Shown piece after piece: positions 13,201 to 23,511 of a DNA stretch of 64,000 bases. The DNA is taken from positions 77,356 to 141,355 of the forward strand of contig WBMW01003926.1 of assembly GCA_013396635.1 (NCBI GenBank), given 5' to 3'. This stretch comes from Penelope pileata. Its lineage: Eukaryota; Chordata; Aves; Galliformes; Cracidae. A program made the position numbers and the translations under genes. The stretch's first letter is position 1. The number at the start of each line of letters is the position of its first letter. Below the pieces are notes generated by a model. It did no database searches. It was given only the letters and a program-made list of their open reading frames with translations, and had not been told where the DNA came from.

Positions 13201-16200
13201 ACTGAGCATTTTGAAAACTGGAAAATGAATAAATGAAAGAAGCCAGAAGCAAACTTCAACGCGTCAAGGAGAGGCTGAGTGAGAGCTTCCCAGGGTTTTG
13301 AGTTTATATTATCTCAATGAGCACTGTGTACAATAACATGATAATCAAACAGCATACAGGAGAGACAAGAGGAAGACACACATAGAAATCTATCACCTAC
13401 TCTTACAACATGGTAATTAAATGCACAAACACATGTGCAGTATGTGTCAGTTGAGAAGACTATACCTATATGAACAGCAAAAAAAAAAAACAAAAAACAT
13501 TTTGTTCATGTATTTTTTTTAAAGCAAAGCTGTTCCTGACCTGTTGTAAGATAGAGTAGCGTTCACGAAACAACTCTGCTTTATCTCTGGCAGATCCAAA
13601 TAAATTTGGTGCAGGGAAGTTGGTCATCGACAGACTGCAAGAGGTTTAACAAAATCAGGATTAAAAAAGGTACATTTCGCACACAGAAACGATTTCTTGA
13701 TCTAAAAGGTGTAGGAGCCTGCAAAACCTATAACACCACTGCATAAAGTATTTAGTCCATTAGTAAGATTTCTGCTAGGGCCCCTGTGTTTCTGCATTTT
13801 GAAGGCTACATCAACTCAATTGTCCTCCAAACCACAGTCCTCAAGACCTGTATTTCCATCTGACTGAGACTTTGCAGGAGTTAGCTCTTTAAAAGCAGTT
13901 ATGTCTGTTAAGTGAACAAGTATAGCAGAACATCTTCATGGAGTTCTCACTTCTGATGGCCTGCAAAGCTAGAAAGTGGCACTGGAATTAGCCTCCTACT
14001 GCAAACACACCATGTTATTGCTGGGCTGGCAGAATCACGAACCACAATGACAAATGACATTACATGAAGGTCACTGCAATGCCTCACAGCATCACTACCC
14101 ATTCCTCAGCTAACAACACTTCGAGCTCTGTGAGAGTACAGCCTCTCTGGGGCTCAGCAGTCTGGGCTGCTTGCTGTTAAATGTAAATTCTTGAGTCCAG
14201 CAGAACGTTCACAACCAATTCCTGCAACTACTTATTTCTTTCCCCATCCTGGGGGATCACTGGTTGCTCCAATTTTTTTTTTTTTTTTAATTATTATTAT
14301 TTTTTTCTTTTAAACACACTAGTTCTCCTTAGAAATGTCCCAGAGCTTCAGAATGTTGCAGGCTACAGTCTAGGAAACACAGGCAACAGACAGAGCAAAT
14401 TTATTGCAAAAATCAAACAGTCAAATACAGAAAGAAAAAGAAACAATCGTTACATTTAGTGATGCATGCCCTTAGCTTTATTGTCTCTTTTATTCCTTAA
14501 TGGCATTAACATAGTCTGAACATTTTTACTGTGATAAATACTTCAGTTTCAGAGCCAGTCAGATCACAGGCAGCACAGAACACACTACCACAGAAGATAC
14601 AGATGGCTGTTTCAGCTTCATCCTACCAAGTGAGGAGGAACCCAATGGCACATTTATTTATGAACCAGCATTTATCACAGCCTCTGAAGAGCCAGTCAGG
14701 CTCTAAGAAACAAAATTATCTTACTTTCTCACACAAGCTTGAGATGAGCTGACCCAAGAGGGAAACAACAGAAAATAGATTTTTAGACATACAGGAACAT
14801 AGGCTTTTTCTTAAAAGAAGAAGCAGTTGAAACTTAAAATATGCACAACTTACGGTAGAAATCTCTTTCTTTCTGAATTATAAATGTAGCGTGGAATATC
14901 AAAGGCTCCAATAATGTTGAAAACGTTTTCTCTGGAATGAGAATGCATTTACAGCATTAACTGAGGTGGAACTAACAAACAAGAAGGAGAGAAAACAACT
15001 CCAGAAAACATTTTGAACAAAATATCTTTGTTTTGCTCTCTATCACTGTGTTACCATCCTATCTCCCACTCTACATCATATCTACGTATTGGCTAGAGCA
15101 GCACCTTCTAATTCCAAAAAGGGAACTCTCCAGAAGTGTGTTTAGAAATATCAGACAGATACATCTCCTTCCCTTATCGTCCATTATCTCTTCTGACAAC
15201 AGAACTGCCTTGGCATGGTTTATGTGAACAGGTTTAAACATGCACAGTCTTCAAACCATTAAGTGGGCTGATATGTGCCATTCTATTTACTGGTGCAGCT
15301 CCCTTCTCTGATGCCTCTGATGCCTTGTCTGATGCCTCCCATTACCCCCTTACTGTAAGTGCATCAAGCTCATCAGAATAGACAAAAACTGTTCCACGAA
15401 CCCTCACTCAGCTTTACAAGGACAACCATCACTGCCTATCAGACAATGGTGTCTTAGGCTTCATTGCATTTCTTTGAAAATTTTGTCTTCAAGCTTTCTG
15501 CAGCATAATTCAGGAGAGTTTTACAGGCTGGTCTTGTGATCTGTGAGCTATTCCCTTCAGGACTCTGCCCTGAAAATCTGTGCCGACAGGAGCAAAAAGT
15601 GCATTTAAGTATATGAAATAAGAAAAAGTCACATTGAAACCATCTGCATTGTAAAGGTTCCATTGACTAGGAGAAAACTCACAAACAAATTTGGTTCATA
15701 CTGAGGAACTGTGCTATCTGACATGCCTAACAAACCATTTATTTTCATGATTTGCATTACGGTGTCAATACACAAAATAAACACTGAAGAAAACACATTC
15801 ATCACAATCACAAATAAAACTCTCAGAAGCTCAAGTAATTGTTCTCTGCTTTGTTATCAGAGAGTGAAAATCAATCATGGTTTTCCAAATAACAGCTCTG
15901 CTACACAAAAAAAAGAAAAAAAAGGAGAAAACAGCACCCTGGAGGGAAAGTTTTCCAAGTGCTTGTAGAAAATAGGTATCTTATGAAAGTCACAAAAATA
16001 ACCTCGTATGATTTTCACCTAGAGAAAAGGAAATAAAGAAATGAAAAGAAGTAACGAGTTCTCTCCAACTCTTAACTATTAGTTTATTTTATTGGTTAAT
16101 ATTCAACCTGTGTCACATGCAACATAACCATATAATTTTAATTCCAGAATGTCAGCATTATATTTAGAATCCCCTAGAGGCCTATCCACGAGAACAAATT

Positions 16201-18426
16201 TTCTAAGGAACATTACTAACCTTCAAAGGCACTATCAGGAAGACAAAAGCACAAAGCAATTACTGCATGTGTAGCACTGCAGAAAATGCCTGACATTTAT
16301 TTCCCAATAAGAAATAAGGGAATGCATACCAAGTCCCATAAACATCAAATTTAAAAAAATAATGTCACCGTACATTGTTTCATCTACTGCCTGGCTGCAT
16401 TCTTGGACAGCTGCTTCCACTGTGGACAGCTCAATCATATTAGTTGACACTGGAAAGAAAATTCCAAAGGATTAAAACTGCAGCCAATGGAAAGTGGTAA
16501 GAAAGCAAGCAGGTCTCAAATATTTTACAAAAAATGGTTCAGTCTTCCCGGAGAATACATTACACAAACAAGAATATTTTCAATAAGGTAACGACACACA
16601 GTTTTCTCTCCCCAAATGGATCACTGAGTATTCTCACCAGAAGGATACATCTCTGGCAAAAAGAGAACCCACACACATATTGTGCCCACCATTAATTCAC
16701 TAAACACAGAGAACTAGACAATTCCAGTTTATGCAAAGCTGCCAAGTATACTACAAATGTGTTAGATGAGAACTTTCACATTCTGGAGGTTAATTTTGTT
16801 TCAGAACATTATCACACAGATTGCTGTCATAAGTAAGCATTCAAACAGCTTAACACAATCTCGGAGACAAGCACATTGTTGCCTTCATCGATGTTAAACT
16901 GATCATTGAAATTCAAAAACATTCCCAAACACTAATGCTGTGTTGAAGGGGAGACCAAGGCAAGGACTGACAAAAGGATTGGGTCAGCGCTGCCAAGCCT
17001 GACTGCTGAGCTCTGGGAGAAGAAATCAGCATGCAGAGACAGCCCTTGTGCTCCCAATTCAGGGCAAGCAACATAAAATCACAACTCATGTAAGAGTGCT
17101 GAAGTGCAGAGCACAAGGGGCACCACGTGAGCTAGCAGGAATCACAGGGGATAGCAGCATGTCTCAGCTGCAGTCTCAAGCATCTTACAGATTGGACAAT
17201 ACTGCAATTTATAGCACAAAATCCCACTTTGCACAGAGACCAGTGTTAGCAAGTACACTAACCCCAAGCACTACCTTGGCCCTGGAGCTTCTTGTACTGA
17301 TTGAAATTTGTTCAAAAATGTGGATGTGTTCATTTGTACCAGCAGGCTTCAGCTGGGGACCAATTCTCCAAACTGCTTTTGCTTCCCATTTGATCAGCTC
17401 TGATATGTTTTCCCACAGCTACTGTAAGAATATAAAGCTGTAACTTCTGTAGTGGGTACTCTATATATAAAGGAAGCAAATGGCCACCCTTGATTTTATC
17501 TGGTTTAAACAGGAGAGGCTGGGAAGGTTTCCTGAAATCACATAAGGCCTAATATCTATTTTAGATCTCATTCATATTGAATTGAATCTCCTCAGCCAAA
17601 AACTGCCCAGGTTTCCTGATTCTCATGAACTCAGATCAGTGAACACACGTGTGTCAGGCATCAGTGCCACCTCCTTCAGTCAAGTTCCTCAGCTAAAGAT
17701 GCAACAACTCCTATGCTTTGTGGGCCAGGCTCAGGCACACAGGACACAGTGTCTTCGTTAGGCAGGAGGCAGTACCCACACAAAACACTCCTGCCAACAC
17801 AGTGGAGTTTCAGGTATCTTCAGTCTTGGATGTGCGGGCAGCGACCTCTGTCAAAGGGAGGTAACTGTTCCCCTCTTGCAGTCACAGTGAGGCTCTGAGG
17901 ACTGCAATGCTCAACAACCCTAACTCTTTTCTGTACCTGGACTAACCAAGAACAAGTGAATTAATTTTTTGCTATTTCTTTGGTTTATTTTAATATTTAA
18001 AATGATAGTTTCAGTTGCAAAGATGCCCATGCAAACTCAGCTAGAAGCTCTCAGTAGCTGGCAGTGAAGAATTTCACCACTCTTGGAAAAGTCAGGTGGT
18101 ACCAAGATGCCAACTTTCCAAATGACAGAATTACACTAGATTTTGCTGACATTGCAAACTTCAATATTTAACAAAACAAAATGTCAAAGACATTTATCTT
18201 GATCAACTCCATAGACCAGAATGACACTGTAGTGCATTAGCTGTCAGTAACTCTGTCTTTGTCTAAATGACATTGTAAGTGCAGGATAAACTTAGCTAGC
18301 TTAGGAAAAAAAAATGTTCACTTACAAGGCTGTTTTTCAACAGCATCGATGATGTTGTCAATTACATCTTCAAGCTCGACTTCACTGAGGGACTGAAGAG
18401 CTTCAGTGAGATACTTCACAGCTTCC
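1187..18426 (-). CDS. POLE2: POLE2, DNA polymerase epsilon subunit 2 (exons 2-19; exon 1 missing)
   Basis: POLE2 is the B subunit of the leading-strand replicase; it bridges the catalytic subunit and the CMG helicase. Eighteen exons were placed by splice sites and unbroken reading frame, 1516 coding nt in all. Adding the 68 coding nt expected for exon 1 gives 1584 nt, or 527 codons plus stop, the length I know for human. The N-terminal helical domain is in exons 1-4 and the OB fold around exons 5-10. The inactive calcineurin-like phosphoesterase domain is in exons 11-18 ([33 protein letters not shown]). Intron 8 is U12-type. The gene runs tail-to-head into DNAAF2. Residue numbers given for exons assume a human-length exon 1. 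Confidence 0.95.
1984..2032. repeat. Short tandem repeat, TTTCTATA-like
   Basis: About six imperfect copies of an 8-10 base TTTCTRTAT unit lie inside the last POLE2 intron, 64 bases below exon 18. On the minus strand they are A-rich. No function is suggested. Confidence 0.7.
2096..2163 (-). CDS. POLE2: POLE2 exon 18 (residues 500-522)
   Basis: TTTACAG acceptor, then [20 protein letters not shown] followed by E-D and a split Ser codon at donor AG|GTAAAT. This is the C-terminal strand region of the phosphoesterase fold. Confidence 0.93.
2366..2542 (-). CDS. POLE2: POLE2 exon 17 (residues 441-499)
   Basis: Fifty-nine in-frame codons after TTGCAG, beginning [17 protein letters not shown] and ending TDCLCINP at donor CCT|GTAAGG. 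It contains the [15 protein letters not shown] and IADKYDPF segments typical of polymerase B subunits. Confidence 0.95.
2543..4337 (-). other. POLE2 intron 16 (1.8 kb)
   Basis: AT-rich sequence with the POLE2 splice sites at its ends (donor CAT|GTGAGT, acceptor TTGCAG). I see no further gene. Short open frames here lack any recognisable protein. Confidence 0.85.
4338..4446 (-). CDS. POLE2: POLE2 exon 16 (residues 404-440)
   Basis: Acceptor TTTAG, then a phase-2 start, [18 protein letters not shown] and the [10 protein letters not shown] motif, ending at IPNH with donor GTGAGT. Strongly conserved part of the inactive phosphoesterase domain. Confidence 0.95.
4814..4848. repeat. A12 plus (GAA)n microsatellite
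   Basis: Twelve A residues (4814-4825) followed by about eight GAA units, in POLE2 intron 15, roughly 38 bases downstream (minus strand) of the exon 15 donor. On the transcript it reads (TTC)n then poly(T). Confidence 0.9.
4886..4963 (-). CDS. POLE2: POLE2 exon 15 (residues 378-404)
   Basis: Acceptor [26 protein letters not shown] then TTNPC and a split codon at donor AG|GTAACA. In frame with both neighbours. Confidence 0.95.
5061..5120 (-). CDS. POLE2: POLE2 exon 14 (residues 358-378)
   Basis: Acceptor TTGCAG, then [20 protein letters not shown] and a split Arg codon at donor CG|GTCAGT. The FVPGPEDPG segment matches the phosphoesterase-fold signature of B subunits. Confidence 0.95.
6082..6136 (-). 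CDS. POLE2: POLE2 exon 13 (residues 340-358)
   Basis: Acceptor CTCTAG, then [18 protein letters not shown] with split codons on both sides; donor AG|GTACAC. Confidence 0.94.
6317..6406 (-). CDS. POLE2: POLE2 exon 12 (residues 310-340)
   Basis: Acceptor TTCCCAG, then [20 protein letters not shown] and GKNQIQSLK, donor G|GTAAGG. The CGNFSS motif sits where active metallophosphoesterases have GNHD, consistent with a catalytically dead fold. Confidence 0.95.
6407..8197 (-). other. POLE2 intron 11 (1.8 kb)
   Basis: AT-rich intron between exons 11 and 12. No gene, RNA or recognisable mobile element seen. Confidence 0.8.
8198..8370 (-). CDS. POLE2: POLE2 exon 11 (residues 252-310)
   Basis: The second-longest coding exon. 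It reads [20 protein letters not shown], then [20 protein letters not shown] and [17 protein letters not shown]. Acceptor TGCAG, donor [16 protein letters not shown] starts the phosphoesterase domain. Confidence 0.96.
8862..8934 (-). CDS. POLE2: POLE2 exon 10 (residues 228-252)
   Basis: Acceptor TTCTTAG, then [20 protein letters not shown] and SAAT, donor AG|GTGTGT. In frame with exons 9 and 11. Confidence 0.95.
9905..9953 (-). CDS. POLE2: POLE2 exon 9 (residues 212-228), after the AT-AC intron
   Basis: Begins [17 protein letters not shown] directly after the intron-terminal AC at 9955-9954; donor G|GTAAAG. The Q-F-H-S start matches the human protein at this junction, which fixes the acceptor as AC rather than the AG three bases later. 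Confidence 0.93.
9954..10362 (-). other. U12-type AT-AC intron of POLE2 (intron 8)
   Basis: This 409-nt intron begins ATATCCTTT (10362-10354), an exact U12 5' splice-site consensus. It ends in TTCTGCAC with a branch-site match TTTCTTAAC at 9972-9964, about 11 nt before the end. It lies in phase 0 between Ala211 and Gln212. Processing would need the minor spliceosome (U11, U12, U4atac, U6atac). Confidence 0.92.
10363..10419 (-). CDS. POLE2: POLE2 exon 8 (residues 193-211)
   Basis: Acceptor TTTTTTAG, then [19 protein letters not shown], ending exactly at the AT-AC intron. Part of the OB fold. Confidence 0.94.
10884..10967 (-). CDS. POLE2: POLE2 exon 7 (residues 165-192)
   Basis: Acceptor [26 protein letters not shown] then GMITQLKE, donor GAG|GTAAGT. 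Phase 0 at both ends. Confidence 0.95.
12161..12235 (-). CDS. POLE2: POLE2 exon 6 (residues 140-164)
   Basis: Acceptor [27 protein letters not shown] then RSKFQ, donor CAG|GTAAAT. Phase 0 at both ends. Confidence 0.95.
12870..13230. other. GC-rich island of unknown origin in POLE2 intron 5
   Basis: About 350 bases are clearly more GC-rich than the AT-rich intron around them. Several overlapping open frames on both strands follow from the base composition, and none resembles a known protein. It could be an old repeat fragment or a regulatory element. Confidence 0.4.
13541..13634 (-). CDS. POLE2: POLE2 exon 5 (residues 108-139)
   Basis: Acceptor TTGCAG, then [20 protein letters not shown] and [11 protein letters not shown], donor CAG|GTCAGG. 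Carries the [17 protein letters not shown] segment conserved in POLE2. Confidence 0.95.
14854..14931 (-). CDS. POLE2: POLE2 exon 4 (residues 82-108)
   Basis: Acceptor [26 protein letters not shown] then RKRFL, donor CC|GTAAGT. Confidence 0.95.
14932..16373 (-). other. POLE2 intron 3 (1.4 kb)
   Basis: No gene recognised. A short TCTGATGCC repeat (three imperfect copies) occurs at about 15308-15340. Confidence 0.75.
16374..16449 (-). CDS. POLE2: POLE2 exon 3 (residues 57-82)
   Basis: Acceptor TTTCCAG, then a split Leu, [20 protein letters not shown] and VDET, donor AT|GTACGG. End of the N-terminal helical (Dpoe2NT-type) domain. Confidence 0.95.
16450..18325 (-). other. POLE2 intron 2 (1.9 kb)
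   Basis: Mostly AT-rich with a more GC-balanced stretch at about 17.0-17.9 kb. No gene recognised on either strand. Confidence 0.75.
18326..18426 (-). CDS. POLE2: POLE2 exon 2 (residues 23-57)
   Basis: Acceptor AACTAG, then one base completing the exon 1/2 split codon, [20 protein letters not shown] and [13 protein letters not shown], donor T|GTAAGT. The phase requires a preceding exon with two spare bases, as in the 68-nt exon 1 I expect from human. Confidence 0.94.
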
Positions 18427-18689
18427 CTAGTTTCAACAAAGAAAGTTAGCAATTAATATTCAGTAAAGTTTATATCAGCTGTGCCAGTTTTGGCAGATGT
18501 GCATATAATCACTAATTGCCTTGTGATAAAACAAGTTGAAATGATTAGCATTGAATACAGACAGACAAAAATATTATCAGGATTGAAAACACTGCGTGTA
18601 AGAAGCGGGAACAGAGAACTTTATCTTCACACAACCATACAGAGACTCCTGTCAGGAGGGACCTGGGAGCTCTCCTGAGCAGAGTTATC

Positions 18690-19300
18690 ACACAGCTTGG
18701 TCATGCTGCTCACAGTGCTGTTCCCTCAGGCTCTGAACACCTCCAAGGATGGAGATGTCACAACTGCCCTGGGCCCTGCCTTGGTGTTTAACTACTCTCG
18801 TTGTAAACAAATTTTGCAAAGGATTACAGAAAAGTCCACACTAGAAAGGCTCTCTGCAGATCATCCAGGCCAACTTTCTATTTCAATCAGAGCCTTAGAT
18901 GGCTTTATCCAGGGCACCACAGAGCCAAGTCTTGAGTATTTCCAGGCAGGGAGATTCCAGCGTTTCTCTAGTCAACCTATTCCAAAGTTTAATTGCTCTT
19001 ACAGTGAAGATTTATTTTAAACTTGTGCCCACTGCCTCTGGTCCTGTCACAGCGCATTGCTGAGTTCCTCTTTCTTCTCCCCAGTTACCTTTAAACAAGA
19101 CTGGGATTAGATCTCCCTGAGCTTTCCCTTCCTGAGGCTGAACAAACCCAAATCCTTCGCATTTTTTCCACGTCAACTTCTCCAGCCCTCTAACAACCTT
19201 GGTGGTCCTCCACTATGTCCTCTCCAATCCTTTAACCTCTCTTGATCTGACAGGACTCAAACCAGACAACTGGACCTTTTGCTGCAACCTGTGCTTGCTG
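18690..19300 (-). mobile_element. CR1 LINE fragments, minus orientation
   Basis: The plus strand reads as the reverse complement of the CR1 3' part. Clues are ACACCTCCAAGGATGGAG, ACTGCCTCTGGTCCTGTCAC and CCTGAGGCTGAACAAACCCA. It is old and diverged, with frames broken, and lies upstream of POLE2 exon 2, in intron 1 if exon 1 lies at the 20147 gap. Confidence 0.75.
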
Positions 19301-19349
19301 CCTCTCTGTGCCCTGGCTCCTCAGTGGGAGTTGGGGGCTCTGAGCTTGG

Positions 19350-19500
19350 ACTCATAGAAACATAAAGGTTGGAAAAGATCTCTAAGATCATCTAGTCCAA
19401 ACACAATCCATCCTACCATGCCCACTGAGCCATGTCCCTCAGTGCCACATCTCCAGGATGTCTGGAACACCCCTAGGGACGGTGACTGCCCCACTCCTGG
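19350..19500 (-). mobile_element. CR1 3'-end fragment, minus orientation
   Basis: Starts TCATAGAAACATAAAGGTTG followed by GGAAAAGATCTCTAAGATCA and TCTAGTCCAA, the typical CR1 3' terminus read in reverse. Confidence 0.8.
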
Positions 19501-19706
19501 TTGGACTTCTCATAAAAGGAACTGCCAGGACCTCATCCAAAATAATCACACCCCATCCAAGCCAAGAACAGAACAGAACTGAGTACAAGCCTTCTTGAAA
19601 GGAGAAATACAAGCATATATGGGCACCCATATAAATCGTGACGCTGCCCACTGCGAGTAGAACATGCTTCTCTTTGATTTTGCAACATCCAACACGCGTT
19701 GCCATG

Positions 19707-19815
19707 GATCATGGAATCACAGAATCACAGAAGCACAGAACAGCTCAGGTTGGAAGGGACCCTGAACCTCGTGAAATGCCACCTCTCCCTGCAGTAAGAG
19801 GCAGCACAAAGACCC
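19707..19815 (-). mobile_element. CR1 3'-end fragment, minus orientation
   Basis: ATGGAATCACAGAATCACAG then CAGGTTGGAAGGGACCCTGA is a CR1 terminus in reverse. It is a separate insertion from the one at 19350 because the terminal sequence recurs. Confidence 0.8.
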
Positions 19816-19929
19816 ACAGCTCGAGGTGAGCACAGAGGTCCCAGCGCTGCCATTGCTAGAACCCAACATGCCCCAGCCCATCCGGGAGGGCACCGAGCAG
19901 TTGGTGCTCCCTGACCCAGGTGACGGGTG

Positions 19930-20147
19930 GAGGTGGATGGAAGATGCCCACAGCAGGGCATCGGGGCACAGCCTGGTGCCCCACAGGACGCAGAGGAGGG
20001 AGCGAGGAGGCGACGGGATGCGGGCCTATCGCTCCCAGCCCCGCAGCGTGAGGGCAGGCGGCCTTCAGGCACACCGAGCGGAGCCCCCGAGCCGGGCCCA
20101 GGCCGGGAGCAGCCCCCGGGCCCGCCCCGCGCCCCGGCCCCGCGCCN
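19930..20147. other. GC-rich block ending at a one-base assembly gap (N at 20147)
   Basis: GC content rises sharply towards the N at 20147, then AT-rich sequence follows at once. This looks like the edge of an unsequenced CpG island. It lies upstream of POLE2 exon 2 on the minus strand and about 4 kb from the KLHDC1 start. It is therefore the best candidate place for the missing POLE2 promoter and exon 1, which I could not find in the bases present. Confidence 0.45.
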
Positions 20148-20238
20148 TGGCTTGCCTGCGCCGCACTCAGAGGAGTTGTCTTGGGCAGCATACGTGATAT
20201 AGCTAATGTATATAACTATTTATTTTAATATGTTTTTA

Positions 20239-20795
20239 TTAAAACATAAAAAAGCAACAAAAAAATAAAACTAGTGGGATATCTGACCTTGTTTTTGTGA
20301 AACTAATGCATCGGTCTGGTTCCGTGGAAGTGGCTGCCATTCTCAGTGAGTTCTCAGGGTGTTCCTCAGAAAGTTTTGATGAAGTTTTACTCCTCCTGTG
20401 CCTCATCCTTGAAAGCAGTTGTTCACAAATGCACACACTGCCAAAAAGTGATGACATGAGTAAGGCATGGTTGTGAAGGGAGGGATGTGTTTCCCTGGTG
20501 GGAGAGGGCTTATAAAGGTCTAGGAAAGGAACGACATCAAATTTTTCTTTGAGTTGAATGTGTGATTGCAGCTTGATACATTCCCATTCAAAATCTTCAG
20601 GTAATGTATTTATGTGGACTGAAAATTGAGTCAAAAATATACCAAAAAATAATGATTTTTTCAGTGATCTTGAAACCTATCCTCAAATTCTTTCATCAAA
20701 ACAGAAAGCAAGGCTGCATGTTTTTCCCCATTCACAGGACTGTGTTTAGCCAACGTATCAAAATGCATACAATTATTTGCCATCACTTGGGTTAG
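20239..20795 (-). pseudogene. hAT-type transposase remnant (Charlie/ZBED-like C-terminus)
   Basis: The minus strand holds a 131-codon open frame (20634-20239). It contains LPEDFEWECIKLQSHIQLKE, HALLMSSLFGSVCICEQLLS and SKTSSKLSEEHPENSLRMAA. These match the C-terminal dimerisation region (hATC: LFGS-x-CEQ-x-FSRM) of hAT transposases and their domesticated relatives. Just upstream, in another frame with stops, 20790-20670 reads VMANNCMHFDTLAKHSPVN and LMKEFEDRFQDH, which also fit the family. At least one frameshift and stops separate the parts, so it is a fossil. AATAAA motifs follow its end. Confidence 0.75.
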
Positions 20796-20799
20796 CACC

Positions 20800-22930
20800 A
20801 CACTGCACCCTCCCCGTGTCCTGGGTTCAGCTCAGACAGTGCCAGCTGCCATGATGGCTCTGCCCTGGGCAACAAGCACGTGAGTGTCCCCATGCCTGAC
20901 TTTACACAGAGGCAGGGAATTAGTCCTACACAGTTTTTCCTTTGGGCTGGAGCAGTTGAAGCCTGTTGGAGCACACTAAGTCCTGGTACAAAGCACAATA
21001 AATACGCTGCACCTCGTACAGTTCCAGTCTCGTGGGGCAGCTGCCTTCTCTCCAGCCAAAAAATGATTGATACTTCATTGAAATGCTCTCAACCTCATCT
21101 GTCAAAGTACAGCTTTGTTTCACAGAAGGCTCAAAAAACAACTCTGAAAGAAAGTTCCTCGATCAAAAGACTGCGGGGATATAAAGCCAGATTGAAAATG
21201 TCAGCTTATTTTCTGCAGTCCGTTCTCAACTCCATCATTTATAACCAGTCCTCCTCATCTGGAGGAAGCTCAGGGGCCAAGCTGAATCTATCTCCTCTCT
21301 TCAGACATAAAACTACCATCTGACAGGTCTCAGCTATTTTGGCAGGAAACACGATCCATTTTTCATCTCAGGCATGCAGCTAGGTGCGAATGATGAACCC
21401 TTATGTAAGTCCTTCTATTTGCTAAAATCACTGCTTTTTCTCCTTTAAAACAAACATCTAATTTTGCCAGTCAGCTCATGTCTCACCTGGAGAAGGAAGG
21501 CAGCCCTCTTCTAACAAAATAAATGCTAATTTCTTTTAAAATACATGTCCAAACCAGGAACATAAAGCACGCTCCTGCAGCACCCTGCAGTGTTTGGGGT
21601 TCTGTTAGGTTGCCTGGAGCCTCCCACCAGAGATATAAAAGTATTCCAGTGTGAGCTGTAGAATTCTGTTCCCGGAACCATCTGTCTTGTGCTCTGGAAG
21701 CCATGCCCAGCTCTTCATCTCCAGTCTGCCATGACTTTCTTGGACACCAGCACTACAGCATCAGCACACGTGGCTTGAGAGCAGAGAGCTGATGGAGATG
21801 GTCTGGTGCTTTATGACCAGACAGCACTTCTGCCTAGCTCCAAAGGTGAATCGATGGGATTGTTCTGTCATGCCAAGCATGATAAATCATTGTTCAGGTC
21901 TGCCAGCACTCCACTGGCAAAAGCCACGGGTTGCTGACTTGGCACTGCTCATGAGTTTCTTTGTGAGATCATGTCATAACTCCATTTGACCTATAGATAA
22001 AGTCTGAGAGCCTCATGTTTTTCTTAACTCTATCAGTGGTCCTTCCTGTGTTTTAAACATCAACCCAATGTGTCATTGTTACATTTCTTCATTTTAATAT
22101 TACCGGTCATTGGCAGTTAACCTCTTCCCTTCTAGATCAGAGGAAGTGTATGTCTCACTTTGTGTCCTTTTACAGATGTTCAAGGGCTCATTCCTCAGAA
22201 ATTCAATTCAGGCACTCTGGAAGAGCTGCACCTGCTTTATTCTGAATTCCATTCATTCCAAATGGATCCACACTTCAGCTGAACCTCACTAGGTTGTCGA
22301 TTTAACTGTGTAAGAGCCAGAATGGGAGCTCACGCATTTCCCAGCCTGCTGTTCGAGGGCAGGCCAATAGGAAAGACTGTGTGTTGGTGGGGACAGCAGG
22401 CAGTGACCAAAGGCAGAGATGTTGAGGTCTGTTAGTTACCTGCAGCTCAGCACCGGTCTCAGCACAGCAGCCCTGGGATTCCCCTGCAGCACTCTGCAGT
22501 CTGTAGCTTCTCACTTCATCTGCTTCAAAGCTGAAGGTCAGAAGATTGCATTCACAGGATAATTCTGAGGTCAGCAGTTTGAACTCCTACAGAGTTGTTT
22601 TTAATTCAGCTGGTGTTTCATAGCTGCTGGTTCTGGCAGGAGCCTGACGAGCAAGTTCCGCTGTGGTTGTCTTAAACCACATCCCATGTTGAGCTCTGCC
22701 TGCAGACCCAGCTCTCCCTTCCACTCTTGCACTGGGTTTGTGTTCAGGTATCCCATTCTCAGTGCTTTTCCATCTCCAGTGCTTTTATCGACAGACTTCA
22801 AGCCTCCAAGCTGTATCTTCGTGTGCCTCACTGGACATCTGGCCCACAGCAGGATTCTGTACAGCCACGCTGCCCTCCCTCCCTGAGAGAATCCTTCCAG
22901 GAGAATCCCAAGGACAGACCTAGCAAAGTT
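20800..22930. other. Intergenic stretch with nothing recognised
   Basis: About 2.1 kb with balanced base composition. Short frames on both strands carry no recognisable domain. Some of it may be diverged repeat. It sits inside a contig flanked by gaps at 20147 and 23446, so its placement is not certain. Confidence 0.6.
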
Positions 22931-22933
22931 CCT

Positions 22934-23310
22934 CTTGTGAGGAGCGGCTGAGGGAGCTGGGATGGGTCAGTGTGGAGGAGGCTCAGGGGAGACCTCATGG
23001 CTCTCTCCAACCCCTGGCAGGAGGTTGTGGCAAGATGGGGTTGGCCTCTGCTCCCGCTAACAGTGATGGGACAAGAGGGGATGGCCTCATGCTGTGCCAG
23101 GGGAGGGCCAGGTTGGATACTGGGGAACATTTCTTCTCAGAAAGAGTGGTGATGGACTGGCACAGCTGCCCAGGGAGTGGTGGAGTCACCGACCCTGGGG
23201 GTGTTCCAGGCCGTGCGGATGTGGCACTGACATGGCTCAGAAGGCACGGTGGGATGGGCTGGGCTTGGGGACCTGACAGGGCTTTTCCAACCTAATGATT
23301 CTATGAAAGC
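22934..23310 (+). mobile_element. CR1 LINE 3' end, plus orientation
   Basis: Reads in sense: AGGAGCGGCTGAGGGAGCTG, then GGCTCAGGGGAGACCTCATG, CAGGTTGGATACTGGGGAAC, and a terminal CTAATGATTCTATGA. 5'-truncated, as is usual for CR1. Confidence 0.88.
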
Positions 23311-23446
23311 ACAACCCCGCCGCCACCTCAGTGACTCCCTGGCCACCCCGCGCTGCCTGAGGGCCGCCCCTCGCCCCTGCCCGCCGGCTCCGTCCCCACG
23401 GCCGCGGAGGGGCAGCGGGGAGACCCCTGCGCTGAGGGGACCCCGN

Positions 23447-23511
23447 GAGAAGCCGCGCGGCAGGGCGAGAAGCCGCCTCACGGGGAGAACGGGGCCGAGG
23501 GGCCCTGGGGA
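23447..23511 (+). repeat. 65-bp exact duplication, copy 1 (at contig edge)
   Basis: Begins immediately after the N at 23446 and is identical to 24274-24338, which ends immediately before the N at 24339. Position at both gap edges suggests an unmerged contig overlap rather than a genomic repeat. Confidence 0.9.

Noticed and set aside
19690..19706. GTTGCCATGGATCA as another X-box
   Set aside because: The second half does not fit RRNRAC, and it sits beside a CR1 fragment.
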